Notes: generated from the sequence alone by a model not told the origin. A DNA stretch of 64,000 bases from Thalassospiraceae bacterium LMO-SO8 (GCA_031655335.1 CP134226.1:3034001-3098000), one strand, 5' to 3'; counted from the first letter of the stretch, positions 35,083 to 44,311 are shown. A program made the numbers and translations.

Positions 35083-35178
35083 GATTGGAATCCAAAGCGG
35101 CTTGCGGTTGCGGGGCGTCTGTGGCGAGATTAACCGAACCGTTGCCCGCCACAAACCCAGGAAAACGAGGAAACCGCC

Positions 35179-35895
35179 ATGGCCGCCCCCGACGTGAAGG
35201 TGATCTTTTTCGATGTCTTCGGCACGGTCGTCGATTGGCGCACCAGCCTGCTGCGCCTGCTGGCCGATTACGGCAAGCGCGAGGGGATCGACGCTGACTG
35301 GCCGGGCTTCCTCGCCGCCTGGAAGGCTGGATACCGTCCGGCCATGGATGCGGTGATCTCGGGGGAACGGCCCTATTTCAATCTCGATGAGATGTATCTG
35401 GAGCGCATGAACCAGGTGATCGGCGATTTCGGCCTGGACGGGCTCACGGAGGCGCAGAAACGGGACATTCTGCATCTGTGGCTGAAGATCGACCCCTGGC
35501 CCGACGCGGTCGAGGGCCTGACCCGTCTGGCCAAAAAATACACCCTGGTGACCTTGTCCAACGGGTCCTTCGCCTGGCTGACGGCCATCGCCAAGCACGG
35601 CGGCCTGCCGTTCGACGCGATTCTGACGGCGGAAAATGCCCAGGTCTATAAGCCGCACCCGCGCGCTTATCTGACGGCCATCGAACTGATGGGCATGAAG
35701 GCGACGCCGGAGAACTGCATGCTGACGGCCTGTCACAACTATGACCTTGAGGCCGCGCGCGGCCACGGCATGAAAACGGCCTTCCTGCCCAGGAAGGAAT
35801 ACGGCCCCGACCAGGAGGCCGATCAGACGGCGGAAAGCGACTGGGAGATCGTCGCCAAGGATCTGATCGGCGTTGCCGAGGCGATGGGCTGTTAG
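35179..35895 (+). CDS. HAD-superfamily hydrolase, haloacid dehalogenase type II
   Basis: This 238-residue protein has all HAD motifs: nucleophile in FFDVFGTVVDW (D11), LVTLSNGS (motif II, about 124-131), the lysine in AQVYKPHPRAY (about 153-163) and the late acidic/asparagine motif ACHNYDLEAAR. The FGTVVDW cap entry and SNG motif are those of L-2-haloacid dehalogenases, although many relatives dephosphorylate small metabolites. GAGGAAA precedes the start. It is divergent from the GNAT gene across 96 bases. Confidence 0.85.
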   Translation: MAAPDVKVIFFDVFGTVVDWRTSLLRLLADYGKREGIDADWPGFLAAWKAGYRPAMDAVISGERPYFNLDEMYLERMNQVIGDFGLDGLTEAQKRDILHLWLKIDPWPDAVEGLTRLAKKYTLVTLSNGSFAWLTAIAKHGGLPFDAILTAENAQVYKPHPRAYLTAIELMGMKATPENCMLTACHNYDLEAARGHGMKTAFLPRKEYGPDQEADQTAESDWEIVAKDLIGVAEAMGC

Positions 35896-35966
35896 ACGTC
35901 TTCGGCGTGGCGAACTGCGACGTGGGGGGCTTTTCGCAGGGGAATCCTGGGGCGAAACAAGGATAA

Positions 35967-36125
35967 AAAAGGCCGCGCGACACCGCTGGAGCGTACGGTT
36001 TCGGCGGGATCGCCGCCGCCGCGGTCGATATCGCGCGACTGCTTTTCTTCGTCTTCATCGTGCTGTTCGTGCTGGCGTTGATCGCGCACGTGATCTCGGG
36101 GCGCGGCAGGCCGCCGGTTCCCTGA
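35967..36125 (+). pseudogene. DUF1328 (YtjA-like) gene remnant lacking its 5' end
   Basis: The frame from 35967 to the TGA at 36123-36125 encodes, after 10 unrelated residues, [17 protein letters not shown] and then a hydrophobic stretch ending LIAHVISG. This is the conserved C-terminal two-thirds of DUF1328 small membrane proteins, which normally begin with a MLYWALVFFVVA-type helix before GFGGIA. Here an in-frame TAA sits at 35964, and no ATG, GTG or TTG lies between it and the conserved part. The first helix is missing from all nearby frames, so the gene looks truncated. DUF1328 proteins are stress-associated envelope peptides of unknown function. Confidence 0.65.
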
Positions 36126-36238
36126 CGCGGATAAGGCAATGACGGGAAGGCATCGTTAAACCGCCTGCAACGCTGTCGCGTTGCGGGCGGTCAGGGATGA
36201 AAAAAACTTAAAGGACGGCGGGCCGCCCGCGCGTCCGG

Positions 36239-37150
36239 TTACTTGCCGTATTCGGGCACAACCGTCCGCGCGACCGAGGCGTCCAGCGCCTCGTAATCGT
36301 AATAGGCGAGGGTGTCGTACTGTTCGGCGCGGCTCATCACCTTGTCCATGAAGCCTTCGGTGCCGTCGTGATCGCGCATATGGCCGTACAGGTCCTGGAA
36401 CAGCTTGGCGGCGGCGCGGATCGAGGTCGCCGGCCAGATCACGATGTCGAAGCCCATGTCCTCGAACTGCTGACCCGTGAAGAACGGCGTGCGGCCGTAT
36501 TCGGTCATGTTGGCCATTTTCTTGCCCGGAACCTTCTTGGCGAATTCCACATGATCCTCGGCCGACGGCAGGCCGTCGGGGAAAGTCACGTCGGCACCGG
36601 CCTCGCGGTACAGGTTGGCGCGCTTGATGGCGGCGTCTAGGCCTTCGACCCCGGCGGCGTCGGTGCGCGCGATGATGACCAGATGCGACGACGCGGCCTT
36701 GGCGGCGGCGATCTTGGCGGCGGCTTCCTCGGGTTCGACCAGGCGCTTGTCGTTCAGGTGACCGCATTTCTTGGGCAGCAGTTGGTCCTCGATATGCACG
36801 GCGCCGGCGCCGGACAGTTCCAGTTCCTTGACCACGCGCATGGCGTTCAGCACACCGCCGTAGCCCGTGTCGCCGTCGACGATCAGCGGCAGGTCCGTGG
36901 TGCGCGACACGCTGCGCACGACGTTGCACATTTCGTCCAGGGTCATGATGCCCAGGTCGGGAAGGCCGAGGGACGCCGTGACGGCGCCGCCCGAGATATA
37001 AAGTGTTTCAAACCCCGCCTGCTTGGCGATCATGCCGGCGAAGGCGTTATGCGCGCCGGGCACGCGCAGAATTTCGTCGCGATCCAAAAGTTCGCGCAGC
37101 CGTTCGCCCGCGGGCCGTTTGTCGCGTCCGTTGCCTTCAAGCCAAGTCAT
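36239..37150 (-). CDS. Isocitrate lyase/PEP mutase-family enzyme, methylisocitrate lyase-like
   Basis: This 303-residue Mg-dependent TIM-barrel lyase resembles PrpB. It has YISGGAVTASLGLPDLG (about 50-66), VDGDTGYGG with the metal aspartate, the catalytic-loop KKCGH (about 128-132, the KRCGH of PrpB) and ANMTEYGRTPFFT (near 215). It would cleave a 2-methylisocitrate- or 2,3-dimethylmalate-type acid to pyruvate plus a short acid. No prpC or prpD stands next to it. The ATG at 37150 has GGAGGAC upstream. Site 4 of the shared palindrome is 36 bases before the start. It is divergent from the TauD-like gene. Confidence 0.85.
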   Translation of the reverse strand: MTWLEGNGRDKRPAGERLRELLDRDEILRVPGAHNAFAGMIAKQAGFETLYISGGAVTASLGLPDLGIMTLDEMCNVVRSVSRTTDLPLIVDGDTGYGGVLNAMRVVKELELSGAGAVHIEDQLLPKKCGHLNDKRLVEPEEAAAKIAAAKAASSHLVIIARTDAAGVEGLDAAIKRANLYREAGADVTFPDGLPSAEDHVEFAKKVPGKKMANMTEYGRTPFFTGQQFEDMGFDIVIWPATSIRAAAKLFQDLYGHMRDHDGTEGFMDKVMSRAEQYDTLAYYDYEALDASVARTVVPEYGK

Positions 37151-37185
37151 GGGGATGTCCTCCGAGATATGTGGTCCGTGAGCGC

Positions 37186-37200
37186 AAACTGTATACAATT
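37186..37200. promoter_or_regulatory. Shared palindrome, site 4 (PrpB-like gene)
   Basis: AACTGTATACAATT holds the exact TGTATACA core at 37190-37197, 36-40 bases before the PrpB-like start on the minus strand and about 152 bases before the TauD-like start on the plus strand. The position relative to the minus-strand gene equals that at site 3. Confidence 0.55.
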
Positions 37201-37351
37201 TCGCACTGTCATTGGAGCCCAATTAACGGTTATTTTGCCGCTGACGCAACGGTGCATGTCGGTTCGATCATCGAATTTCCATGATCCCGGCCAGCACCGA
37301 TCCCGCCGCGAACTTGACCGGCCCGCCCTTAGATACGAAATAAGAACGACC

Positions 37352-38383
37352 ATGACCGAAACGCCCCTGATCCCTGTGACCGAAAAATCCGCCTGGACCG
37401 CCGCCGAACTTGCGGCCGATGCGGGTTGGACCCGCCGCCTGAACGCCGAGGAACTCGCCGCCTTGGAGCAAGTGACGGCCGACCTTGCGGCCAAGGGCCG
37501 GGGGGCGCTTCAGTTCGGGCGCGAGGATATCGATGCTCCGGTGCTGACCGCGCTGGCCGATTGGGCGGTCGAGGAATTGGAACACGGGCGCGGTTGCGTG
37601 CTGCTCAAGGGGTTGGACGTCGCGCGCTACGACCGCCCCCGGATCGAGGCCATGTACTGGGCACTCACGGTTCTGATGGGCGTGCCCATGCACCACAACC
37701 CGGACGGCGACGTGATCGGCGAGGTCACGGACAAGGGGTTGGATTACAACGACCCCCTGATCCGCGGCTACAAGACGCGGCAGAAGCTGTACTTCCATTG
37801 CGACGGCCTGGACCTGGTCAGCCTGCTTTGCCTACAGCCCTCGATGTCCGGGGGGGAAAGCCAGATCGCGTCAAGCATGGCGGTCTACAATGAAATCCTG
37901 GCGACCCGTCCGGAATACCTGCCGGTGCTGTACGAAGGCTTTCATTTCAATCTGCGCGGCGAAGGCGAAGCCGGTGAAACCCATCCCGTGACCCGCAACA
38001 AGGTCCCGGTCTACAGCTGGTGCGACGGACGGCTGAGCTGCCGTTACTTGCGCAAGGCGATCATCGAAGGCCAGAACTTCATCGGCGAACCGATTTCCGA
38101 CCTTGCCCGCGATGCACTCGACTACATTCAAGATCTCTGTGTCAGCGATCGGTTCCGCTACGACATGACGTTCGAGACGGGCGACATTCAGATCCTCAAC
38201 AATTACGTGACCCTGCATTCCCGCGCCGCGTTCGAGGATTGGCCCGACGGCACGCGCAAACGAAACCTGCTGCGCATCTGGTTCAACATGCGGGATGGGC
38301 GCAAGCTCGATCCCCGGTTCGCCGAGCGTTACAACATGGGCCCCCGCATGCCCATGCGTCTGAGAGACGAGCGCGCCGCCTGA
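37352..38383 (+). CDS. TauD/TfdA-family Fe(II)/2-oxoglutarate dioxygenase
   Basis: This 343-residue protein shows the non-haem iron facial triad. The HxD is in YFHCDGLD (about residues 149-151), the distal histidine in VTLHSRAAFED (about 290-300) and the 2-oxoglutarate arginine shortly after, in RKRNLLRIWF. Family members hydroxylate small acids such as taurine, gamma-butyrobetaine or clavaminate precursors; the substrate here is unknown. The upstream region up to the divergent PrpB-like gene is 201 bases, with no clear Shine-Dalgarno (AAGAACGACC precedes the ATG). Confidence 0.85.
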   Translation: MTETPLIPVTEKSAWTAAELAADAGWTRRLNAEELAALEQVTADLAAKGRGALQFGREDIDAPVLTALADWAVEELEHGRGCVLLKGLDVARYDRPRIEAMYWALTVLMGVPMHHNPDGDVIGEVTDKGLDYNDPLIRGYKTRQKLYFHCDGLDLVSLLCLQPSMSGGESQIASSMAVYNEILATRPEYLPVLYEGFHFNLRGEGEAGETHPVTRNKVPVYSWCDGRLSCRYLRKAIIEGQNFIGEPISDLARDALDYIQDLCVSDRFRYDMTFETGDIQILNNYVTLHSRAAFEDWPDGTRKRNLLRIWFNMRDGRKLDPRFAERYNMGPRMPMRLRDERAA

Positions 38384-38421
38384 CCGTTTCCTCAATCGTG
38401 AAAACCGAGGGGGAGGGCGGA

Positions 38422-39366
38422 TCAGCCCTTCTTGGCTGCGGCCTTGCGTTTGGCCGTCGGTATCGGCGACGCCTTGGTCGCCCGGTTCCGCCCGGCATGT
38501 TTGGAATGATAGAGCGCGGCGTCGGCGCGGCCCAGCGTGCCTTCGATGGTCTGATCGGCATCTTCCGCTTCCGCGACCCCGATGGAAACGGTGACGTCGA
38601 TGGGGCCGTCGATGGTGTCGAACGGCGCGTCGGCGATGACCGCGCGCAGGCGTTCGGCCACGGTCATGGCGGCCTCGGCATCGGCGCCGGGCAGCAGGAT
38701 GGCGAATTCCTCGCCGCCCAGGCGGCCGAGGGTGTCGAACGGACGGCGGCCCTGCTGCCAGCGCCGGACGGCTTCCTTCAGCACGTCGTCGCCGGCCTGA
38801 TGGCCGTGCGTGTCATTGACTTTCTTGAAGTGATCAAGGTCCAGGAGCGCGACCGAAAACGGCACCCGGTGGCGGCGAAGGCGATGGACTTCAAGCTCCG
38901 CCCGCTCCATGAAATGGCGGCGGTTGCTGGCGCCGGTCAGGTCGTCGGTGGTCGCAAGGGACAGCAGTTCCTGTTCGCGCAGAACGTCGGCCGTCACGTC
39001 GCGCTGGATCGCGGCGGTATGGGTGACCTCTCCGTCGCTGCCGAACAGCGGCATGATGTTGACGTCGACCCAATAAGTCGTGCCGTCCTTGGCGTATTGC
39101 AGCAGGCGGGTGCGCATGTGGCGGCCGTGCTTGATGGCGTCGGCAATCTTCGCCCGGGTTTCCGGGGCCGTGTCGGGACCATCCATGAATCCCGGCGCCT
39201 TGCCCATGGCTTCCTTTTCCGAATAGCCGGACAGGCGGCAGAAGGCTGCGTTCACGTAAACGATCTTCGGCTTTGCCGATCTGCTATTGGCGGCCTTGGC
39301 GACGATGACCGCATCGTTTGCCTTGGCGACGATGTCGGAAAAGGAAAATCCAGTGTCGTTCCGCAT
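38422..39366 (-). CDS. PAS-GGDEF diguanylate cyclase
   Basis: This 314-residue signalling protein has a PAS domain (about residues 10-125) with VYVNAAFCRLSGYSEKEAMG and the PAC-like DGTTYWVDVNIMPLF. A GGDEF domain follows (about 138-300), with DLDHFKKVNDTHGHQAGDDVL and active-site GGEEF. The RxxD inhibitory site (RPFD) sits five residues before GGEEF, so product inhibition is likely. There is no membrane segment, so it is a cytoplasmic sensor making c-di-GMP. A lysine- and alanine-rich tail ends the protein. The stimulus is unknown. It is monocistronic. Confidence 0.92.
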   Translation of the reverse strand: MRNDTGFSFSDIVAKANDAVIVAKAANSRSAKPKIVYVNAAFCRLSGYSEKEAMGKAPGFMDGPDTAPETRAKIADAIKHGRHMRTRLLQYAKDGTTYWVDVNIMPLFGSDGEVTHTAAIQRDVTADVLREQELLSLATTDDLTGASNRRHFMERAELEVHRLRRHRVPFSVALLDLDHFKKVNDTHGHQAGDDVLKEAVRRWQQGRRPFDTLGRLGGEEFAILLPGADAEAAMTVAERLRAVIADAPFDTIDGPIDVTVSIGVAEAEDADQTIEGTLGRADAALYHSKHAGRNRATKASPIPTAKRKAAAKKG

Positions 39367-39589
39367 GGGTGTTTCTCGGACTTGACCTTAAAGGTCTGAT
39401 TTTTGGTCATTTAGCGCCGCTGCCGGGCGCAATATGTGCATCAAACGTAACATAATTGCCAGAGCTTATGTGAACCTGACGTAGGACCATGTGATTTTAA
39501 AGACTTGCCGCCCGGCCCCCGCTCGGGCCATATCCTGGCCCTAACGAATCCGGCATGGCCGGACACCAAGAAACGAAGGGAAACGGAAC

Positions 39590-40552
39590 ATGACCCGCAT
39601 CGCCATCCTGGATGACTACCAGAACGTGGCCCTGGAGCTTGCCGATTGGGACAGCCTGGGCCCGGACGTGGAGGTCACGTCCTTCAATGAATTCCTACAG
39701 ACCGATGAAGACCGCGTGGCCAAGGCCCTGGCCGATTTCGACGTCGTGGTCGGCATGCGCGAGCGCACCCGCTTTCCGGCGTCGCAGCTGGAAAAGCTGC
39801 CGGACCTGAAGATGATGGTGACCACGGGCATGCGCAACCTGGCCTGGGACATGAAAAAGGCGCGGGCCATGGGCATCACCGTGTGCGGCACGGCGATCCT
39901 GCCCTATCCGGCGTTCGAACAGACCTGGGCCCTGATCTTCGCCGTGACCAAGGAAATCCCCAAGGAAGACCGCTGCATGAAGGCCGGCGGCTGGCAGGAG
40001 AGCTTTCCCGTCGGCCTGCGCGGCAAGACGCTGGGCGTCATCGGCCTGGGCAAGCTGGGCGCGCAGTCGGCCGCGCTCGGCAACGCACTCGGCATGAAGG
40101 TCGTCGCCTGGTCGGAAAACCTGACGGACGAACGCGCCGCCGAATGCAATGCGACGCGCGTTTCCAAGGAAGACCTGTTCAAGCAATCCGACGTGGTGAC
40201 CATCCATGTCCTGTTGTCGGAACGGACCACGGGTCTGGTCGGCGCGGCGGAACTGGCGCTGATGAAGCCCTCGGCCTACATCGTCAACACCTCACGCGGG
40301 CCGATCATCGACGAGGCGGCGCTGATCGCCGCCCTCAAGGCCAATGCGATCAAGGGGGCCGGAATCGACGTTTATGATGTCGAGCCGCTGCCCGCCGACC
40401 ACGAACTGCGCAAGCTCGACAACACCGTGCTGACCGGCCACACAGGCTATGTGATCCGGGAAAATTACGAAGTGATGTATCCGGAAGCCGTCGAATGCAT
40501 CAAAGCCTGGATGGCCGGTTCGCCGGTCCGGGTTCTCAACGCCGAAGACTAA
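39590..40552 (+). CDS. D-2-hydroxyacid dehydrogenase
   Basis: This 320-residue NAD(P)-dependent enzyme is of the SerA/glyoxylate reductase family. It has the cofactor motif GVIGLGKLGAQ (about 148-158), the catalytic arginine in NTSRGPIID (near 233), the glutamate in DVEPLP (near 262) and the histidine in LTGHTGYV (near 283). It interconverts a 2-oxo acid and a D-2-hydroxy acid. GGGAAACGG precedes the ATG. The enoyl-CoA hydratase gene begins 24 bases later and is likely co-transcribed. Confidence 0.88.
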   Translation: MTRIAILDDYQNVALELADWDSLGPDVEVTSFNEFLQTDEDRVAKALADFDVVVGMRERTRFPASQLEKLPDLKMMVTTGMRNLAWDMKKARAMGITVCGTAILPYPAFEQTWALIFAVTKEIPKEDRCMKAGGWQESFPVGLRGKTLGVIGLGKLGAQSAALGNALGMKVVAWSENLTDERAAECNATRVSKEDLFKQSDVVTIHVLLSERTTGLVGAAELALMKPSAYIVNTSRGPIIDEAALIAALKANAIKGAGIDVYDVEPLPADHELRKLDNTVLTGHTGYVIRENYEVMYPEAVECIKAWMAGSPVRVLNAED

Positions 40553-40576
40553 AAGACTAAAGAAGAAGACCACGCC

Positions 40577-41356
40577 ATGAACGACGACATCATCCGCCTG
40601 GAACGCAAGGGCGCCATCGCGACCCTGATCATCAACAATCCGGACAAGCGAAACGCGATGAACCTGGCCGCCTGGCGGCGGTTGGGCGAGGTCACGGCGG
40701 AACTCGAAGCGGACGACGACCTGCGCTGCGTGCTGGTCACCGGCATGGGCGATCATTTCGCCGCCGGGGCGGATATCTCCGAATTCCCGGAAACGCGCAT
40801 GAGCGCCGATCAGGCTGAAACCTACGGCAAGATCGTCGCCGATGCGCTGCATGCATTCTCAAACCTGAAGCACCCGACCATAGCGGTGATCCGAGGGGCC
40901 TGTACCGGCGGCGGGTTCGAGATCGCCTGTTGCTGCGACATGCGTCTGGCCGCCGAGGGGGCGCGCTTCGGCATTCCCATCAACCGTCTGGGCCATGCCT
41001 TCGCCTATCCGGAAATGGCGGCGGCGCTGGCCGTCGTGCCGGCGGCGGTTATCATGGAACTGCTGCTGGAAGGCCGGATTCTGGAGACGGACGAGGCCTA
41101 TGCCAAGGGCCTGCTGACGCGGGTCGTGCCGGCGGACCAACTGGACGACGAGGCGGAAACCGTTGCCTGGCGCGTCGCCCAGGGGGCACCCTTGGCCGCA
41201 CGCGGATCGAAAAAGATCCTGCGCCGCCTGCTGCGGCCCGCGCAGATCAGCCCGGAAGAGCTGAAGTCAAGCTATGTGCTGTGCGATTCCGAGGACTACA
41301 AGGAAGGCGTGCGGGCTTTCCTGGCCAAGGAGAAACCGGCTTTCAAGGCCCGCTGA
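40577..41356 (+). CDS. Enoyl-CoA hydratase/isomerase-family protein
   Basis: This 259-residue crotonase has FAAGADISEF (oxyanion segment 1, about 60-69) and RGACTGGGFEIACCCDMR (segment 2, about 100-117). The usual glutamates of true hydratases are not both obvious: the second region reads NRLGHAFAYPEM. The reaction may therefore be hydration, isomerisation or hydrolysis of an acyl-CoA. It is second in an operon with the 2-hydroxyacid dehydrogenase. It differs clearly in sequence from the two paralogues at 33778 and 61939. Confidence 0.85.
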   Translation: MNDDIIRLERKGAIATLIINNPDKRNAMNLAAWRRLGEVTAELEADDDLRCVLVTGMGDHFAAGADISEFPETRMSADQAETYGKIVADALHAFSNLKHPTIAVIRGACTGGGFEIACCCDMRLAAEGARFGIPINRLGHAFAYPEMAAALAVVPAAVIMELLLEGRILETDEAYAKGLLTRVVPADQLDDEAETVAWRVAQGAPLAARGSKKILRRLLRPAQISPEELKSSYVLCDSEDYKEGVRAFLAKEKPAFKAR

Positions 41357-41605
41357 CCCGCGTTCCGCGGAAAGCCGCACCGCTTCTGAATTGCCTGCAT
41401 GCGGGGGAGGCGCCCAAGGCCGGAATTAGGCCTTGCATCGCCAAAGACGTCGGGCATTATCGGGGCCACCAAGGTTTTAAGAACGAGAGGCCGGGGACCG
41501 GCGCGAGGAGGGATCAACCCGCCCCGTCAGGTCCGTCACACCGGCCCGGTTAGGCGCGTAAAAAATTGCATCGAAGCAAACCCTAACCCAACGATGGGGA
41601 GTGTC

Positions 41606-42928
41606 ATGTCCAAGTTCTTGCACCGGCAGGCCGCGCCGGTATTCGCGCTCGTGGCCGTTCTTCTGACAATTTTCACGCCTGACGCGGCTTTTGCCGCCGA
41701 TCAGCTCAATTCCGGCGACACGGCCTGGATCATCACGGCGACCGCCCTGGTTCTGTTCATGACCCTGCCGGGGCTGGCGTTGTTCTATGGCGGGCTGGTG
41801 CGGTCGCGCAACGTGCTGAGCGTGCTCATGCACTGCGTCGCCATCGCCTGTTTGATGAGCGTGCTGTGGCTGATCATCGGCTACAGCCTGTCGTTCACGG
41901 ACGGCGCCGGGGCCAACCAGTTGGTCGGTGGGTTGTCCCGCATGTTCCTGGCCGGCGTCGGCACGGAGGCCTTGTCCGGCACCATCCCCGAGAACGTGTT
42001 CTTCGCGTTCCAGATGACCTTCGCGATCATCACCCCGGCGCTCATGGTCGGCGCCTATGTGGAACGAATCAAGTTCTCCGCCGTGTTGATCCTGTCCGCC
42101 CTGTGGCTGATCGTCGTCTATGCGCCGGTGACCCATTGGGTGTGGGGCGGCGGCTGGCTCGCCCAGATGGGCGTCATGGATTTCGCGGGCGGTCTGGTGG
42201 TGCATGCCACGGCGGGGATCTCGTCGCTGGTCATTGTCAAGGCGCTGGGTGCCAGGCACGGATTCCCGAACGAGGTGTCGCCGCCGCACAACCCGGGCAT
42301 GGTCGCCATGGGTGCGTGCATGCTGTGGGTCGGCTGGTTCGGCTTCAACGGCGGTTCGGCGTTGGCGGCCAACGGGGCGGCCGGGATGGCGTTGACCGTC
42401 ACCCATATCGCCGCCGCCACGGCGTCGCTGGTGTGGATGCTGATCGAATGGAAAAAGTACGGTAAGCCGTCCCTGGTCGGCCTTGTCACCGGCACCATCG
42501 CCGGGCTCGCCACCATCACCCCGGCCTCGGGCTTCGTCGGTCCCATCGGGGCGCTGATCATCGGCGTCGCGGCGGGGCTGGTCTGCTTCAAGATGGTGCA
42601 GATCGTGAAGACGGCCTGGAAACTGGACGACTCGCTCGACGTGTTCGCCGTCCACGGCGTCGGCGGCTCGCTCGGCACCATCCTGGTCGCGTTCCTCTGC
42701 GCGCCCATGTTCGGCGGCCTCGGCCTGCCCGAAGGCAAGACCATGGTCGACGCGCTCGGCGTGCAGGCGTTGGGCTTGGCCGCCACCGTGGCATGGTCGG
42801 CGGTTGCGACCTTCATTCTGGTCAAGATCACGGCCGGGCTGACCGGCGGAATCCGCGTGCGTGAGGACGATGAACTGGAAGGCCTGGACATCACCAACCA
42901 CGGTGAGACCGCGTACAGGCTCGACTGA
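41606..42928 (+). CDS. amtB: Ammonium transporter AmtB
   Basis: This 440-residue inner-membrane ammonium channel has a cleavable signal sequence (about 1-25, ending AFA) and 11 helices. The family signature with the pore region is seen in LFYGGLVRSRN, VYAPVTHWVWGGGWLA, DFAGGLVVHATAGISSL (first pore histidine) and VFAVHGVGGSLGT (second pore histidine). The ATG at 41606 has GGGGAGTG upstream; the ATG at 41594 is an alternative. The PII gene lies downstream, the reverse of the common glnK-amtB order, with a hairpin between them. Confidence 0.94.
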   Translation: MSKFLHRQAAPVFALVAVLLTIFTPDAAFAADQLNSGDTAWIITATALVLFMTLPGLALFYGGLVRSRNVLSVLMHCVAIACLMSVLWLIIGYSLSFTDGAGANQLVGGLSRMFLAGVGTEALSGTIPENVFFAFQMTFAIITPALMVGAYVERIKFSAVLILSALWLIVVYAPVTHWVWGGGWLAQMGVMDFAGGLVVHATAGISSLVIVKALGARHGFPNEVSPPHNPGMVAMGACMLWVGWFGFNGGSALAANGAAGMALTVTHIAAATASLVWMLIEWKKYGKPSLVGLVTGTIAGLATITPASGFVGPIGALIIGVAAGLVCFKMVQIVKTAWKLDDSLDVFAVHGVGGSLGTILVAFLCAPMFGGLGLPEGKTMVDALGVQALGLAATVAWSAVATFILVKITAGLTGGIRVREDDELEGLDITNHGETAYRLD

Positions 42929-42939
42929 CGTGCTATAAA

Positions 42940-42963
42940 GGGCGGAGCAGCGGTGCTCCGCCC
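42940..42963 (+). terminator. Hairpin between amtB and the PII gene
   Basis: GGGCGGAGCA (42940-42949) pairs perfectly with TGCTCCGCCC (42954-42963) around GCGG. It is followed by CGCAAG and not a T run, so it may reduce read-through, or stabilise the upstream message, and set different amtB and PII levels. Confidence 0.6.
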
Positions 42964-43009
42964 GCAAGCCGGGAACAACGGCAAACGCTAAGACATTAGG
43001 AGAGGCAAC

Positions 43010-43348
43010 ATGAAGTTCGTCATGGCGGTGATCAAACCGCACAAGCTGGACGCCGTCCGCGAGGCGCTGGGCGCCGCCGGCGTCGAAGGGATGACCGTAT
43101 CGGAAGTGAAGGGATACGGCCGCCAGCGCGGGCAGACGGAAATCTACCGTGGCGCGGAATATCAGGTCCACTTCCTGCCCAAGGTAAAGATCGAAATCGC
43201 CGTCGCCGACGACAAGGCGGCCGAGGTGGTCGAGGCCATCAAGGGGGCCGCCAACACCGGCAAGATCGGCGACGGCAAGGTCTTCGTCTACGACCTGGAA
43301 AGCGCCGTGCGCATCCGCACCGGCGAACAGGACAACGACGCGCTCTAG
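43010..43348 (+). CDS. glnK: PII nitrogen-regulatory protein (GlnK/GlnB)
   Basis: This 112-residue trimeric signal protein reports nitrogen and energy status. The T-loop RQRGQTEIYRGAEYQVHFLP holds the uridylylated tyrosine Y51 in RGAEYQV. The B-loop GKIGDGKVFVYDLESAVRIRTGE is complete. Linkage to amtB favours the GlnK role of blocking the channel under ammonium excess. AGGAGAGG precedes the ATG. The length is the family standard. Gene order alone does not fully exclude GlnB. Confidence 0.92.
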   Translation: MKFVMAVIKPHKLDAVREALGAAGVEGMTVSEVKGYGRQRGQTEIYRGAEYQVHFLPKVKIEIAVADDKAAEVVEAIKGAANTGKIGDGKVFVYDLESAVRIRTGEQDNDAL

Positions 43349-43395
43349 AATCTGAAACCGGCGCGCCCGGGCGCGTCCAGGCCGGGGAGGGCCCT

Positions 43396-44199
43396 ATGCC
43401 CCGTTTCGCCGCCAACATCGGTTGGATGGCCCAGGAAGTACCCATGCTGGAGCGTTTCCAACTGGTCCGCGACCTGGGCTTCACCGCCGTCGAATGCCCG
43501 CTGCTCTACGGCCACGACGCGAATGCGTTATCGGATGCCTGCAAGACCGCGGGGATCGAGTTCCTGATGTTCAATTCACCCCCCGGCAAACACGACGGCG
43601 AATACGGCATTGCCGGGCTGACGGGGCGCAAGGGCGAATTCCAGGACACCATCGGCAAGGCCGTCGGCTACGCCAAGGCGCTGGGCACGACCTATCTGCA
43701 TATCTTGGCGGGATGGCAATCGGGCGATTGGGACCGGCGCGCCGGCTTCGATGTGTTCATCGACAACCTGAAATGGGCCTGCCCGGTGCTGGCGGACGCC
43801 GGGCTGACGGCGCTGATCGAGCCGATCAACACGGTCGCGCGTCCGGGGTACCTGGTGCAGACGACCAAGGAAGCCCAGCACGTCGTCGACAGCGTCAAGG
43901 CGGCCGGATCGGCCAACATCGGCATCCAGTACGATTTCCACAACGCCCAGATCATGGAAGGCGACCTGGCGCGCACCTTCGAGGCGCACCTGCCGTCCAT
44001 CCTGCATGTGCAGATCGCGGGAAACCCGGGCCGCACCCCGCCGGACGAAGGCGAAATCAATTATCCCTTCGTGTTCGATCTGTGCGACCGCCTGGGCTTC
44101 ACAGGCTGGCTCGGCTGCGAATACGCGCCCCACGACAAGACCAAGCCGGGCGCGACCAAGGCGTCGCTCAAATGGGCCAGGGCGTTCGGCCTAGGTTAA
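43396..44199 (+). CDS. Hydroxypyruvate isomerase-family TIM-barrel protein
   Basis: This 267-residue sugar-isomerase-like barrel starts PRFAANIGWMAQEVPMLERF and has HILAGWQSGD, ALIEPIN (metal-binding glutamate), IGIQYDFHNAQIMEGDL and GWLGCEYAP with the second glutamate. This order matches hydroxypyruvate isomerase (Hyi) and OtnI/2-oxotetronate isomerase. It would interconvert hydroxypyruvate and tartronate semialdehyde or a close analogue. GGGAGGG precedes the start. It follows PII by 47 bases. Confidence 0.88.
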   Translation: MPRFAANIGWMAQEVPMLERFQLVRDLGFTAVECPLLYGHDANALSDACKTAGIEFLMFNSPPGKHDGEYGIAGLTGRKGEFQDTIGKAVGYAKALGTTYLHILAGWQSGDWDRRAGFDVFIDNLKWACPVLADAGLTALIEPINTVARPGYLVQTTKEAQHVVDSVKAAGSANIGIQYDFHNAQIMEGDLARTFEAHLPSILHVQIAGNPGRTPPDEGEINYPFVFDLCDRLGFTGWLGCEYAPHDKTKPGATKASLKWARAFGLG

Positions 44200-44311
44200 T
44201 GTGACCTGCCGACTTGGGGACGGCAAGTCGCCTCGTCTATCAGCACCGCTTCCGTATCAAGATGATGGGCTCTAGCGCCTGTCTGATAAGCGTTTCAATC
44301 AAAATTATATT

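Noticed and set aside
41357-41605. Sigma-54 (-24/-12) promoter before amtB
   Set aside because: Candidate GG and GC pairs near 41415-41435 and 41551-41570 have wrong spacing (11 or 13 instead of 10 bases between).
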